From contig OZ176055.1 in NCBI GenBank assembly GCA_964247055.1, forward strand, positions 4,960,001-5,024,000: a DNA stretch of 64,000 nucleotides, in the 5' to 3' direction. Made by a program: the position numbers and the translations under genes. The DNA is from Paragordius varius. Its lineage: Eukaryota > Nematomorpha. Numbering within the stretch: the stretch's first letter is position 1; each line of letters opens with the position of its first letter. Below are positions 29,811 to 42,700 of the stretch, piece by piece. The notes under the pieces were generated by a model, which saw only the letters and a list, made by a program, of their open reading frames with translations, was not told the origin of the DNA and did no database searches.

Positions 29811-29890
29811 GCATTCTAATTTCAGTCACTTCAAAACATCTTTCTTCTGAGCATTCTCATTTCATTAACTTCAAAGTGCCTTTTTTCTGA
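29811..29890. repeat. Two-copy 40-bp direct repeat
   Basis: Two adjacent 40-bp units, 29811-29850 and 29851-29890, each starting GCATTCT and ending CTTCTGA or TTTTCTGA. The rest of 29791-30130 is AT-rich, and I see no gene in it. Confidence 0.7.
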
Positions 29891-30138
29891 TTTCTTTAGT
29901 GCCCCTATCTGTTGCACATCATTGTTGGCTATAAAACAGCACTGTATATTTTACTCTTGCTTTTAGAAATTTTTTTATAGCACAAAACATTTAAGATCTT
30001 TTTATAATTTCCTATTTCGAATTCTTCAATATATACAATGCGTTAAAGAACCCCTGCTTAAAGTATATTTCTCGTTTTTTTCCCATTAAAATTTATAAGT
30101 TCCGTTTTCCATTACCTTTTAAAACGCACCGTTTAAAC

Positions 30139-31982
30139 CAGTGGTACTAACCAAAAAAATTTGACGGGCCAAATAAAATATATATTTTTTTTTCAAGGGC
30201 CATGAACCTTACTTATAATGGCAAATATTCCTTAGCTATTGGACACATATGCACATATTTATACTATAAATCAGGAAAATCAATTTTTTGCCGATCGCAT
30301 GTAAATCCAACTAAAACTAGTTTTGCACAATATAGTTTAAAAATTAAAATATTTTACAGCATTTATTTTATATTAACCAATAATTTTGACAAATTTGGTT
30401 TCGCCTCATGACAGGCCAATCTTAATACGTCGTCCATATGATCATCGGTTAAGCGATTTTTGTATGTATTCTTGACATATTTCATTTTTGAATATGCCGT
30501 CTCACATGTGTAAGTAGAGGGAAAAACAGTTAATATACTCGAACGCATTTTATATTTTCATATTTATTTGGCACATCTTGACAAAACTCTATATATCTTT
30601 CTCTACGATTCTCCCTAAATATAGCCTCCAAATTGGAATCATTTTTAAAATGTAATTCTTCAATGATATGCGCCTGATCAAAACCGAAATGCTTAAAATG
30701 ATTAATATTGGATATATCCATATGCCATGAATTTTCGACGCGTTTTTAGCAATTTTAATATTTCTTAATTCTTGAAATCTGAATTTCATCTCATTAGATA
30801 AAAATGTTAGATTGTCTATTATTAAATTAATCTTCGCGGTAAATTCCATATTTTCTTCATGAATCGTTTTGAGTGTTGGAAAATATAAGAGTGTTAATAT
30901 AAAATCTTGTTTATATATTATAATTTTTTTTCAAAAGCAAATATTTGATTAGCAAATTGGGTTATTATTTTGCTCCCTTGAAGACTTGTAAATCCTAAGT
31001 TTATAAGTAATGTTGCAAGGGTAAGCTAATAAAACCCACCATTTGTCACTATTAATTCCCCTGTCCTGCTATCTTTTATAAATAATATAATTTCATGTGT
31101 TAAAACAAAAAATATCTTTAATACTATGCTAAGGCTTAGCCATCTCACAGCGGTGTACAAAAGAATATGATCAAACTCACTGTGGGTATCTTTCAGAAGG
31201 TTTTGAAATTTAGGGCGGTTGAATTTTCTGCCACGGATGTGGTTAACTATATACACAACCGTTTTAATTATTGAATTGAATGATTCCTCTTTTACACGCG
31301 AATCCAAGTTTTTCTGATGAATAAAGCAGTGAAAGGATAAAATATTTTGATGTCTTTCAATATTGTATTTTTTTATAATTATATTGTTCTTACATATAAG
31401 GCAGGTGACAACATTTTTATTTTTAACGACAAAGAATTTTTCTTCTCATTCTTTTTTAAAGGAGCGATTTGCATCGGATAATCGTTTTTTAGCATTAGAT
31501 GTCATCCTTTGAATTTATGTTTAAATATTATTTAGATTTTTTTCAAAAAAATAGGAGTATAATTTAAATTATGCTATAAAAACAGGTCGAAATTTAATGA
31601 TAAAATATTTTATGGGAATGAGTTATAAAAAATGATGCAGGATAGCAATGAAAAGAATATGTATATGCAAGTTTGGGTGAAATTGCTTAAATAAAAAAAA
31701 GCAATAAAAATTTCAAAATAGAAAAGAAAATAGAATACAAAAACAGAAACAACGTGTGTCAAAATTTTGAAATCATTTTATTGTAGGGATTTTCTACATT
31801 TCAAATTGGGTAAAAAATAAAAATTACGAAAATTTAATTTAAAGAAAAAAATTAAAAATAAGCGGAAATCCGTTTATGTGTATTTTAATTTATTAATAAA
31901 AAATAATTTAAGTAACAATATGGTCCTGGGACAATTTTAAAACTCTTAGGGCGGCATGCGGCCCACGGTTTGAGTACCACTA
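30139..31982 (-). mobile_element. hAT transposon, internally deleted, with 8-bp TSD
   Basis: Terminal inverted repeats CAGTGGTACT(C)AAACC (left) and GGTTTGAGTACCACTA (right) are flanked by the perfect 8-bp duplication GTTTAAAC at 30131-30138 and 31983-31990, the hAT hallmark. Minus-strand coding matches the transposase family that gave rise to GTF2IRD2 and ZBED proteins. A start at 31505 leads to a BED-type finger (TCLICKNNIIIKKYNIERH). The next conserved block is IRGRKFNRPKFQNLL...AVRWLS (31307-31026), then NEMKFRFQELRN and the C-terminal dimerisation block FPSTYTCETAYSKMK with NRLTDDHMDDVLRLA (30548-30363). The segment between finger and HCFIHQ motif is missing, as is much of the catalytic middle. 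One early stop and several frame changes are also present. Confidence 0.9.
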
Positions 31983-31991
31983 GTTTAAACA

Positions 31992-32290
31992 CATCAATTT
32001 ATTTGATCACCAATTCTTTCAACTCGTCTGGCAGCACTATTAGGTAATCAGCATCTAGCAAATACGAGCGATCACAGTGTCTACTTCTTTTAAATATGTC
32101 AACAGTATCCAGGTGAAAAACCCAACTCTAATCCCGAGATACCAGCCGCCTCATGTTTTGCTCGGAACTCATGGGTTTACGGGTATTAAGCCCTGTAAGA
32201 TGTGGTGGTTTATGTGTTTATTACTTACAGACCAACATCTGTCTCTGGGAATAATCTTTGTTTTTGGAAATGTTGCAAGCTCAAATTTAG
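31992..32290 (-). other. Possible host exons, unrecognised protein
   Basis: Less AT-rich than its surroundings. On the minus strand a candidate terminal exon after an AG near 32118 reads SWVFHLDTVDIFKRSRHCDR and later LLDADYLIVLPDELKELVIK before a stop at 32001. Upstream lies a GTAAGT...TTACAG segment of 36 nt that could be an intron. I do not recognise the protein and could not prove the frame across the junctions. A transposon or SINE remnant is equally possible. The hAT at 30139-31982 is inserted just downstream of the stop. Confidence 0.3.
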
Positions 32291-32703
32291 TATAATAAAT
32301 CACCAATGTCCAATTAGTTATAGGATAAAAATTATTTAATATTTAATAATATAGTAATTTGCTTTATAACAAGGGAATTTTTAAAAAATGTTAGACGGTT
32401 TGGTACAAGAAAAAGTATATTTAGCATAGGCACAAAATCACATCGACAAAGAATATGATGGCATGATATGTAATTTTCATGGTAATTTAATCAATATTTC
32501 ATTTTGTAATTTGGCCTTGTAAAAAGGAAACTTATACTGATTACCAAAGGAATCAAAAAATACTCACAAGACTTTATTTAGATAAGTTACTTTATATAAA
32601 ACTGTCATTCAAAATATAATAATATACAATAAAATAAATGTTTTTTTTGCACTTTTGTTTCATTGCATTGAGCAGCTATTCCAAGTTTTCTATCAGATAT
32701 AAA

Positions 32704-32863
32704 CTAGTAAGCGTTCTTTTCTTTTATTAACTTAATATAATTTAGCAAATCGATTAAATCGATCATCATTTGATTAGGTTGCGATTGGATACGCTGCAAA
32801 CGTAAGATTATCCCCATTTTAGCATCCAATATACATATTAGTTTTTGAACACGCGTTAGCCAT
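32704..32863 (-). CDS. Candidate terminal exon, unknown protein
   Basis: After a strong acceptor (pyrimidine run then TTTAG) the minus strand is open for 52 codons to a TAG, reading WLTRVQKLICILDAKMGIIL, then RLQRIQSQPNQMMIDLIDLL and NYIKLIKEKNAY. The composition is helical and possibly coiled coil. A GT 22 nt upstream of the exon (32885) could make a 22-nt intron like those in the RB1CC1 gene, but the frame of the preceding exon is not established. Not recognised; the flanks (32290-32700, 32890-33240) show nothing else. Confidence 0.35.
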
Positions 32864-33588
32864 CTAAAAAAACAATAGAAATTACGCATGAATAATCTAA
32901 TAATATAAACAGATAAATCAACAGCAGTTTCTGTGTCTTAAGGCGTATCATTAAGTTATATTTTAATTAGGTTGGGACAACAATCCCATTTTTCAAAAGA
33001 AATGTAATATTTTTTAAAAAAGTTCAATACAAAAATGTACCAAATAATATATAAATTATATATTGTTCAAAATTCAGGATAATGGATAATGAAAAGAATA
33101 TGCGGAGAAAATACTAGAAAAGCGTTAATTTTGATTTTCTGATATTAAGAAAAATGTAAAAAATTAATTTATGGCACACTTGGTCGAATAATCAATATAA
33201 TATATTACCCCAAATAAAATTTTATTTAATTGATAAAGATAATTCCAAACGCAAATGGTTAATGACTGGATTCTACGTTTTCAGAAGCTCGAGATTCTTA
33301 CAAAAAAATCAAAGCTAAAAATTGCGCTTTAGTGTCAATATGTAGCGAAAGATTAAAATAATTATTTTAACCATCATATATTAAGCAATTATATAACCAC
33401 CTTACAAGAAAATATAACCTTAATATAAAAAACAAATTTTTAGATTATTAGAACCAAAGCGGAAGTAACTTATATTTACAAAGCAGAGTAACCAGCTATC
33501 CACTGAGTTTTTAAATTTAGAGACTTTTTATCAAAAGCTGGAATGAAAAACCAAATATGGCACCAAAATTTTATATCACAATTTTCAG

Positions 33589-33792
33589 GTATATAAATTT
33601 TGTAAGGAGATGGAATTGCATAAAAAGTATTATAGATTAGATGTCGTACGTATAGGTGTAAATTACTTAAAAATTATTTTTTTATGCAAGGCTTCTCGCA
33701 AAATAGCAGGTTTTGAAAACGCCAAAATAAGACTTATGTTTAATTCTTTTAATCAAAAATCCTGCGAAAGAATTCATAGGGTTTATCGATAA
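33589..33792 (+). CDS. Candidate terminal exon, unknown protein
   Basis: An acceptor-like TTTTCAG precedes an open frame to TAA at 33790-33792. A second acceptor (TTATGCAAG) at 33690 gives a 33-codon alternative, ASRKIAGFENAKIRLMFNSF to CERIHRVYR. Upstream segments at 33240-33590 contain further short open pieces (for example RLFIKSWNEKPNMAPKFYIT) bounded by GT/AG pairs 19-27 nt apart, but no single chain is forced by phase. Not recognised, and it may be chance. Confidence 0.25.
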   Translation, partial: VYKFCKEMELHKKYYRLDVVRIGVNYLKIIFLCKASRKIAGFENAKIRLMFNSFNQKSCERIHRVYR

Positions 33793-33904
33793 TTAATGAC
33801 TATCTTTATGATATATATTATTAAATAGAATTAAATTAACAGTTGTAATTTATTCTATTAAATTTTGTTGGCTCAAATGTGCGATTAAGATAAGATTTTT
33901 TGAT

Positions 33905-34050
33905 GAAGTAGGCACGGCGCCGAACTTTTACACTAGTGGAGGGCTAGAATTCCAAACCCAGAAACGCAATTTTTCCATCTCACAGTCAGCCCTAGGACAG
34001 CGAGTGTTAAAGCTCTGTTAAGTCCTGATAAATAAGCTTACCCTGTAATA
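33905..34050. other. Small GC-richer island, possible SINE relic
   Basis: About 150 bp clearly richer in GC than the surroundings (GGCACGGCGCCGAAC, CAGCCCTAGGACAGCGAG). No convincing pol III A/B boxes and no reading frame are visible. It could be a SINE or other mobile relic. Confidence 0.2.
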
Positions 34051-34076
34051 CAAAATGGAAGAAAGAGATTCTAAAC

Positions 34077-34638
34077 CAGGAGTGTCGAATACGCGGCCTT
34101 CCCAAAACTTCTTTACACCCCGCGAAATATTTAATAAACAAATTAATATAGAATTTAATTATTTACAATCACTTATTTTATGATCATTATTTTAATAATA
34201 ATTAACAGAATATATCTTTTTCGTTTAATAACACCATTAATTTTTCATTAAAAGGGATATTTTATAGCCGTTCAATATTGATATGCCATTTAATACCCTT
34301 AAAAAGGAAATGATAAGCTATGATTTGTTAAAGGTAAATTATCATTCATTCAAAATTTTATAGATGAAAACCATTAGGATAACTAGATTTAATTTTGCAT
34401 TCAAAATAAACTTAACTTATTTATTTTTTAAAATATAGGAAAATCTAAATAGATTTTTCCAAATTTGGCCACGGAATAGAATTAACATATTTAAGAGATC
34501 TATAATGGTGGTAAATTTTTTTACACTCCGATGATTAATAGTATAACAACATATTTATTGATGTCCAGTTGTTATTTTTTAATGCGGCCCGACAAACATT
34601 TTAAAATGCGGCTCAGGAAGCTATTTGTTACACCCCTT
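34077..34638. mobile_element. hAT-type MITE (CAGGAGTGTCG ends)
   Basis: The left end CAGGAGTGTCGAATACGCGG and right end TTTGTTACACCCCTT are imperfect inverted repeats of the widespread hAT terminus CAGGGGTGTCCAAC, with GC-rich subterminal patches (GCGGCCCGACAAAC, GCGGCTCAGGAAG). The interior is AT-rich and non-coding. It is related to the copies at 49036 and 61207. No clean 8-bp duplication is visible. 34640-35230 next to it holds only AT-rich sequence with a short TA run near 34770. Confidence 0.6.
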
Positions 34639-35229
34639 CTCCAAAACACCAAGTATATTGTGGTAAATTAAACAATTTAATGTTTTAACCGCAATCATTT
34701 TATTCATTATCCTTAGTTTTATAATATAAACAGTTCATAAAAAATATTTTCAAGCCATATTATATATATATATATACACATATAATGATTGGAATCTAAA
34801 CCGTTTTGAAACAGTTCCATTTTTCTTTTTTAACAATTTTTTTCACTATTTATACAATATACATATAAATGTTATTTGTTAGTTTTCCTATCACATGTTC
34901 AAAATGAAAGTAAACTGATTTTTATAATTTTAAAGAAAAATTACATCATCAAAATATTATAATTAGTATGACAATTTTATGAAGTGTTGGTTCCGGTTCA
35001 TTAATTTTTATCAACAAAATTTGATTCGCGTTCCATTTTGCCATCAAAAAAATAATCCCGTCTACAATTTTTTGCTCGTTTCATTTTTTATATACTGGTC
35101 TAACTAAACAAAAATTAACATTATTTGAATTTATTTTGTATTTAATTTAACAAAAATTATTAACAAATCATTAAACATTCTGCTTCTCGTATCAGATAAA
35201 ATATATTTCAGTGTGAAAAAAGATGTTTC

Positions 35230-35760
35230 CACAGAAACCTATATATTTAAGTAAGAAAGCTTGGGTGGCAGGTATGTTGTTTATAAAAACTGCCATTTTA
35301 TATAAATCCTTATATACATTCTTGGCATTCTCCCAAAAGAAAAAAATCCCTATATTTATAGATACAGGGATAACGTCATCTTTAATGCTGTAAATACGGC
35401 ATCTTGTAAATCCATTCTTCTATTCCGCCAGGACATTCTTTCTAAAAAATTCTCAAAATCAACCTTTGGTTCTTCGGAAGGTATCGAGTTATGGGCTCAA
35501 TTCTACACCGAAGACTATAAGTTTATCTTCCACCGTAAGAAATGCCTAATATTTAGGGCCGAGATAGATAGCGGCTTTTATTTTTGTATTATCTAGAAAT
35601 CGGTCCTTTCTTTTGACTAAGCATTCAATCAAAGTATTGCTTTTATCAATTTTGTTCAAGTCAAATGTAAGTTTGTGCCACAGACCAAATACATAGGAAA
35701 GAGATAATTTGGATTGCGACGCGCAAACAATATTGCATTTTTCTAACAATAATATTTAAC
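35230..35760 (-). pseudogene. hAT transposase 3' fragment, left arm of an inverted pair
   Basis: Minus-strand reading gives FGLWHKLTFDLNKI, KDRFLDNTKIKAAIYLGPKY, NAKNVYKDLYKMAVFINN and IPATQAF. These match the C-terminal part of hAT transposases (leucine-rich block, DPRY-like motif, IPAS region). It has several stops. The part at 35236-35525 is repeated in reverse orientation at about 36797-37117. Confidence 0.65.
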
Positions 35761-35785
35761 CATTTATCTCTACCAACCTATCTTC

Positions 35786-36360
35786 AACACTTGGATACAA
35801 CACATTCATTTCAGTCCTTTCAAATTTGGGTAGTTGATTACCCCAGGCCCGTTTAAAATTATATTCTTTAAAAAAATATGGTAGAAATCGAAACCATGGC
35901 AAAATTTTGCACTTAAATAACAGTAATAAACCGAAATTTATAAAATTTTTTATTCAAAAATACTTGAGACTTATTTTATAAAATCAAAAGGTAAAAATTT
36001 CGTCAACGTTACATGTGTGCAATGGTAAAACTGAAAAATATATGAACTAAACCGCTTTTCCATTTCTAACAATGTTAGATGTGATTTAAATGAAAAACCA
36101 GCTTTAATTTTAGCCTTAAAATTAAATGAAGACGATATTTTGCAAAAATTTTGTAAAATAAAAATGGCGAAGTAGTTTGTCATGGGACTTTTTTTTCAAA
36201 ACAAAATTTTATTTAGAAATTTTGGCTTATTTATATTATTTTTTATGGATAGAAGAATAAATTTAAATTGGATCGGTTTCCTTCAGTAGTTTTTAAAAAT
36301 ATCAGTTTAAATTTAGCCTGGGGTATTTAGATACCCCAATTTGAATCGAAGTGTATTAAC
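35786..36360 (+). mobile_element. TTAA-type MITE, copy A
   Basis: Left end CAACACTTGGATACAACACA with TCAAATTTGGGTAGTTGATT and ACCCCAGGCC. Right end GCCTGGGGTATTTAGATACC followed by CCAATTTGAATCGAAGTGT. The ends form inverted repeats, and each contains a near-palindrome around GGGGTAT/ATACCCC. It shares its interior with copies at 48544, 49445 and (reversed) 37700. No coding. It lies between the hAT arms and the RB1CC1 exons. Confidence 0.75.
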
Positions 36361-36589
36361 AGGGAGGAGATCAGAAGCAGCTCAAAAATTAATAAAAATC
36401 ATTGACCAATCCCGACCATCGACATGGCATATCAAATATAGCACAACTAAGGCCATTTTTTAAAATTATTATGTGCTGGCTTGCGGAATGTGTTTACCAT
36501 ATCTCTGACGTGATCCAACAATGATGCATAATTTTTCAAACCTCTGTAATGCCTAATTGTAACGTATGAGCCCACAACTAGTGCTTGAT

Positions 36590-36780
36590 CTAAATTTAAT
36601 TAAATATATAAGATATAGCTGGTTATTATTTATAAATTCTGTTATATCTGTATCACTCGCAACGTAATTTAAAACACTTTCTTCGAAATCTTTCATTAAG
36701 CTGTCGTTGAGCAATGGTTTAAGATTATTGTTAGAAAAATGCAATATTGTTTGCAAATCGTTGCAATCAGGAGGATAAAC
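36590..36780 (-). CDS. RB1CC1: RB1CC1 exon 10, probable
   Basis: After acceptor GATTATAG the minus strand reads VYPPDCNDLQTILHFSNNNL, KPLLNDSLMKDFEESVLNYV. This fits the human block PDISLKDLQFLQSFCPSEVQ, PFLRVPLLCDF in order and spacing (DLQ, then a P-L pair, then DFE). The donor is not determined. A further short piece on the same strand near 36495-36540 (GLKNYASLLDHVRDM) fits the next helix and ends at a GTAAAC donor. The exon sits between two inverted hAT-derived arms. Confidence 0.6.
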
Positions 36781-39700
36781 CTATAATCAGAAATTATTTG
36801 TCCGAACTTCGGTGTAGTGTTGAGCCTAATAACTCGGAACCACTGAACACCAAAAGACTCTTTATGATAAAAAGGGTATGCCTATGAAAAGAGGCTAGTT
36901 TTAAGCTTGCAACTCTGCACTATACCCTTAACTGGCGGAATAGAAGAATGGATTCACTAGATGCCGTATTTACAACATTGAAGGTGACGTTATCCCTGTA
37001 TCTATAGATATAGGTATTTTGCCTGACTGCCAAGAATGTTTATAAGGTTTTATATAAAATGGCAATTTTGATAAACAGCATACCTGCCACCCAAGTTTTC
37101 TAAATATATAGGTTTCTGAACCATTTAATCCCTAGTAAATATATCGGGATTCTCATTGTGCTTTTGGTTTTAAGCCTTGATAGTGATTTAAGAAAGTTAC
37201 CACTTTTGTTGTAATTGCTCTGCACAGAAAATCGCAAAATGTGGGCCCTTTTGTTTATATCAATTTTTTGGTGAAAATACTTCATTACAAATAATATCCT
37301 TTAAAAAGCATCATTATATTAAAAAAAGCAATATTTTAAATTTTACAGATGTTCGCCAATAATCTAAATGGCCGTCTCTAAAACAAGTTATTAATCTTTT
37401 TTTGTTATAAAAATCTTTAATATATGGTAACTCATGACATCAATTAATGAAATAAATACTTTATGTAAAAATTTAATTTTAGCTAAGTTTTGAAAACTGT
37501 ATTTTATACTATTTTCGAGCATGGCGACAACGGTATAAAACATTTACAACTATTATAAAAACACTTTTTCTATATAATTTGACAACGCTTGACTTTATCA
37601 TCTCAGATTTATTAAAACATTTATTTGCTTTTTATTTATATTTTTAGTAAAAAACTACGTTTTTTATTAAACTAAAATTAAAAGAGAACAAATCCTTACG
37701 GGTATCTAAATACCCCGACAATATTTAAGTTCAAATTTTTAAAAAACTACTGAAAAAAACGGTTTTAATTTAAATTTATGCTTCTATCCTAATGTGATAT
37801 AAATAAGCCACAATATTAAAACAAAATTTAGTTTTGGAAAAAAGTTCCGTATCGAACTACTTGGACGCCATTTTTTTAAATTTTTTTGCTTATCTTGTTT
37901 ATTTGATTCCAAATCTAAAATTAACTTTACTATATTTTAATTAAAATCATATTTGACATTTATATAATTTGGGTTTTACCTGTAATATCAAATATTTTTA
38001 AATTTTTTTTATTATAATTCGGTTTATTAATGTCATATAAGTGCAAACTATTGCTTTGGTTATAATTTATATCATATTTTTTAAAATATATAATTTTAGC
38101 TTGGGGTATCTGACTACCCCAATTTGAATCAGATGTCTAAAATAAATGCGTTGTATTCAAGTGTTAATTTTCTGAGGTGATAATATTATTAAACTCATAA
38201 AATACGGTACATTAAAATTTGGTTAAAATTATTTTTTCAATAAAGTATACACTTTTCTAAAAATAATTTTTTAGATGTCACTTCCATATATTGAAGATTC
38301 TTATCACAAAATCTCGGCATTCGCTAATTTTAGAAAAGGCCTAAAACTTGAGACTTTCGAAGGCTTCACTTTAATTATTTTATGAAACTTTGCATTTAAA
38401 AATAGTTTATGATATTTTTTTGGGATAAAGCATTTAGCTCCTACCAAAATGTGCGCTTTTACCATTTTCGATATTGCAAAAAAAATAGTTTTATATTTTT
38501 TAATGGCTCAAAACTCAAAATCACTTAAAAATCCTGATACATTTACCTATCCAAATTAAAATCTAAATTTTATATACATTGTATATATTTACAGTAAGTA
38601 TAATTTCAGACCTATTTTGCGCTTGGCAAATTAATTATAAAGAGTGGATTGGGCTTAAAGGGAAAAAAAATTCAGAGTTCAACCAGAGATATGCAATGTA
38701 TGAAAAAAATGAGCCAAATAGCTGAAAAGTTTTTTGGCTATCTTCAAAAAAATGGAGTTAAACACATAAAATTACATGTATTTAAACAAGATTATTAACG
38801 TTAAAAAGTAAATATCTATCTACTATTTTTATTAATTTTTTGGGATCTAGTCAATTGATATAAATCGAATAAATATTGATTAGTTTATTTTAAACTTTTA
38901 TGTAAAACTTTTAATATTTAATAGGATTTGCTTATTTTCGAAAATTAAAACCAATTTTAAACAGTTTTCAGCAAAAAGCGAATCTAAACGGTTTCCAAAA
39001 TATTTAGTTTTTAATAATTTAAAAGATTCTTAATTTTAATTTTATAAAAAAAGGCATACCAATCCTTAATATTTTTATATTTGTATAGCCAGGTATTAAG
39101 ATATTCTTTTCTTTTTAAGGTAGAATTTTATTTTTTATAAATAACTTTCATGATTATTAAAATGATTTTTGCATACTATATACCGTTTTAACAAACTTTT
39201 CGGATATCAAATGATTATTACTCTAAAATTTTAATATCTAAATCAATATTGTACTCCAATATTTTACATATAATATGTATATACTTTAATCGAATGCGAA
39301 CATTAGATACCATTTCACGTTTGGAATTCACACATTTCAAAGTTAATCCTCGCATTAACCTTAAATGTTGTAACATGAGGTTAAGTTGTTTATTATGACT
39401 GCTACATAAATCGGGTAAAATGGTAACGTCGTTTTCTTCAGCAGCATGAATTTGATTTTGCAAAATACCCTTAAATAAATGATATAATAAAGCAATGCGT
39501 GGACATGTTGCTATTAGTTTTAAAGATATGAATTCCAATTTTTATAATTTCATTAATGTGCCAAAAATTTATTTAAAGCCAACAATAGATTTTATTTTTA
39601 ATATACAGTAAACTGAACTATTATTGGTCATTTCGGTGTTTTGATTGAAAGGGTAATTAATTTAGATGTCTATTAGATGTTTACTTAATTAACGGAGAAA

Positions 39701-42700
39701 AAATACGCATACTTTTTTGTGAAATTGTTTTTCTAATAAAAACTTTATTACATATATCCTTTACATTACAAGAGTTTAAATAAAAATAATTTTACTCTGG
39801 CTAGATGGGATTGATCCTGATAAATTTTTGACATGGTAATCAATATATTTTCAAGTCCAAGTAAACGATTTTCAAGTCCCCCAATTTGTTTCATTTTGTT
39901 TTTGTTTGTAAGTTTATGTAACTTATCATTATCCATTTTAAAATTAGAATAAAAATAATTTTTTTGAAAGGAAAAATTATTAAAACCAACAAATTGATTT
40001 AAGGATTCAATGTCATCATTCTTATAATATTCTGTTAATAGAGGTGAGGCTTTGAAAAATTTAATTAAATTAAATGCTTTAGAGTTTAAATATAACATCT
40101 TTTGGTAGTCCATGAAATTTTCATTGTTTAAATCTGTTTTTTCATATTCATAAATGAAACAAGGTGTTGAAGGTAAAATGAGAGAAATATGCTTATCACA
40201 CCAATCCAAAGCAGATATATTAATATTAGCTGCAAGGCGTGTTTCATTTATAATCTTCCTTCCAATATTTTCAAATGGTTCATTAAAATTATAATTATCA
40301 ATAAAATTTTTAAAAGTATTAGAGGGTAGCTCATCCAATAAAAGGAGAGTATGATAGAAAATTTGATTGGTCCTTTGGCAAACCCTTGAATTCGAAGTTT
40401 TACAATTTTTTATGTTGTTGCGATGCTTTAATTTTTCATTTTCGAAGCAAATTTCCATTCTAAAAACATAAAATAAACTTATAAAACATGGGTTTTGTGA
40501 AGTATATTAGAGTAAACTGCATTATAATTGGTTATATGGGCATTTTATATTGGTGAAGGGAGAAAATAATACAACTAAATTAAAAAAGTTATATTTATTT
40601 GCTGTTTTTTTAAAAAGCTCATTATCTGTGAAGGAGCCATTCTATATACTGATATGGTAAAAATTTAGATATCTAATTGACTTGTGTGGTGCCTAACAAG
40701 AAAAACGGAGGAAATGGGTTAAAATTTTTTACATTTTATTATTTATAATAAGGGTGTATTATTACAATTAGCTAATTTAATTCGGCAAAACATTTTAGAT
40801 ATATGAGAAAAACACAAAAATATTTTTAACAAAATTATAGGTTTATATATCTACAAAATATGCCAAATATAGGGTAAATAATTTTGTTTTTTAATCATAG
40901 TCTCCTGTTTACACCTCAAACTCACCCTTGAAAATTTCTATTCAACCGTAAACATTTCAAAGTTACCCTAAATAAAAATTATACGTTATTGCGCTAAAAC
41001 TCAATATTGATAAACAATTTTCATGGCATCGTTATCATTTACTATGTTAATTTTAATAATTCATTATTTAAAAAATGTCGAAATATATAGGTAATTTTTG
41101 ATTTACAAAAACATAAATAATTTTTAGGGTTAATTTGAAATGTTTAAAGGTGATTTTGAAATAAGAGGGTAAATTTCAAGTGTTCAAGCGTGAATTTAAG
41201 ATCTAAATGGTATATTTGGACAAAACACACTAGCTTTTAGAATCCCGAAAATTTGGGGATATTTATAGGATCACAAAATCCCTAATTTTAAGTCAGATGT
41301 TTTTTGTAATATTTTCACTATAAAATATTTATAGGAGTGAAAATAGCTAAAACTTTGAAATTAGCAGTTAATATAAATATATAGTATTTGCACTTCAATA
41401 GTGTCATTTAAGAAGTTGCAAGTTTGTCGTTAACACAAGTCGGTGCTTAAATTTTTATAAACATAATGATGTAAGTATTTATTTATAACATTATATTTAT
41501 TTATTAGTATTTTATCATAAATTGGCATTTTCCATTTAACAATTATTAATAAAACTTATTAATGTTATTAACGATAATTGTAAATAAGACAGACATTATA
41601 TATATTTTAATTAGGCGTTGCCTTATTAATATTAAAATAATTTTTAAAGATAAAAAAAATATACGGATCTTGAATGAAAAAAGGAGATATAAAGGTTTTT
41701 GATATTTACTGGATACTTAAAGATATCTATCCTCGTTTTTGAAAATTTCCACTCACAATCTTATTTTGGTAATGTCAAGGTTTAAGATTTTAAAAATAAT
41801 AGGTATAAAATTGATAAAATGGATGAATAATAGATGGTTTGATTAATAAAAGTCAGAAACAAAATTTAAATGTTGAAGTTTAACTATAAATATTGAAGGT
41901 GTTAAAAAACCGATGACACTCTTGGAAGTACAAATGGAATACAAAATGCAAAAATCAGTTTTTGTAATAAAATAGGTGTATGGCATAAAATATCATTTAG
42001 GCGTTTTAAAATACGGTTATCAAATTTTTATATAATATATATTATGGAGCAGGAGTCTAAATGTATTTTTATCATTTTAGATATCCATACATAATTATCC
42101 GTAAATTGAAAGAAATATCTAATTACATTTTGATTTTTAACATTTAAGACGCTTTACTTTTGGATATTTTTGTATTAAATTATATTAATTACCAAAGCCA
42201 ATTTGATTCACATATAAAAATACAACGCATATTCCCATAAACACCTGTTTAAATATAATTTTTTTAACTTTTTTTTCATTTTATATTATTTTCCTTACGT
42301 GAAACGTGATCCCCAATTTTTTATAAATTCGAAAAGGTGGTGAGTTTAACTATCAAAAAATTTGAAAATAAGAAGAAAAAGCAGATGACCCAAAATCTGG
42401 CATATTATGTTTATAATGGATCCGTTGATTTAAATGTAAAAATAATATTGAAAATTTTACCAAACTATATAATCGAAAACCCAAAATCTGTATTTAATAA
42501 GTGTGTTTACCCTATATCTATGACTTTTGGGGTGGTCGTTTCTTGAAATTTTGAAAAAGCATAACACCGTTTTTTATAGTTGTAAAGAATATCATGTAAA
42601 TTTGCTAATACAGTGGCCCAAGCCTGTTGCAATAGATGTTGCGCATTAACCAATGCTTGACATTCTTGTAGATATTTTCTTGATGTTTCTTCCAAACTCT

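Noticed and set aside
35971-36183. 70-codon minus-strand ORF
   Set aside because: Lies wholly inside MITE copy A; similar sequence in other copies is not open.
39470-39538. N-terminal part of the 106-codon ORF before GILQNQ
   Set aside because: No match to FIP200, and a splice acceptor with correct phase starts the conserved part at 39469.
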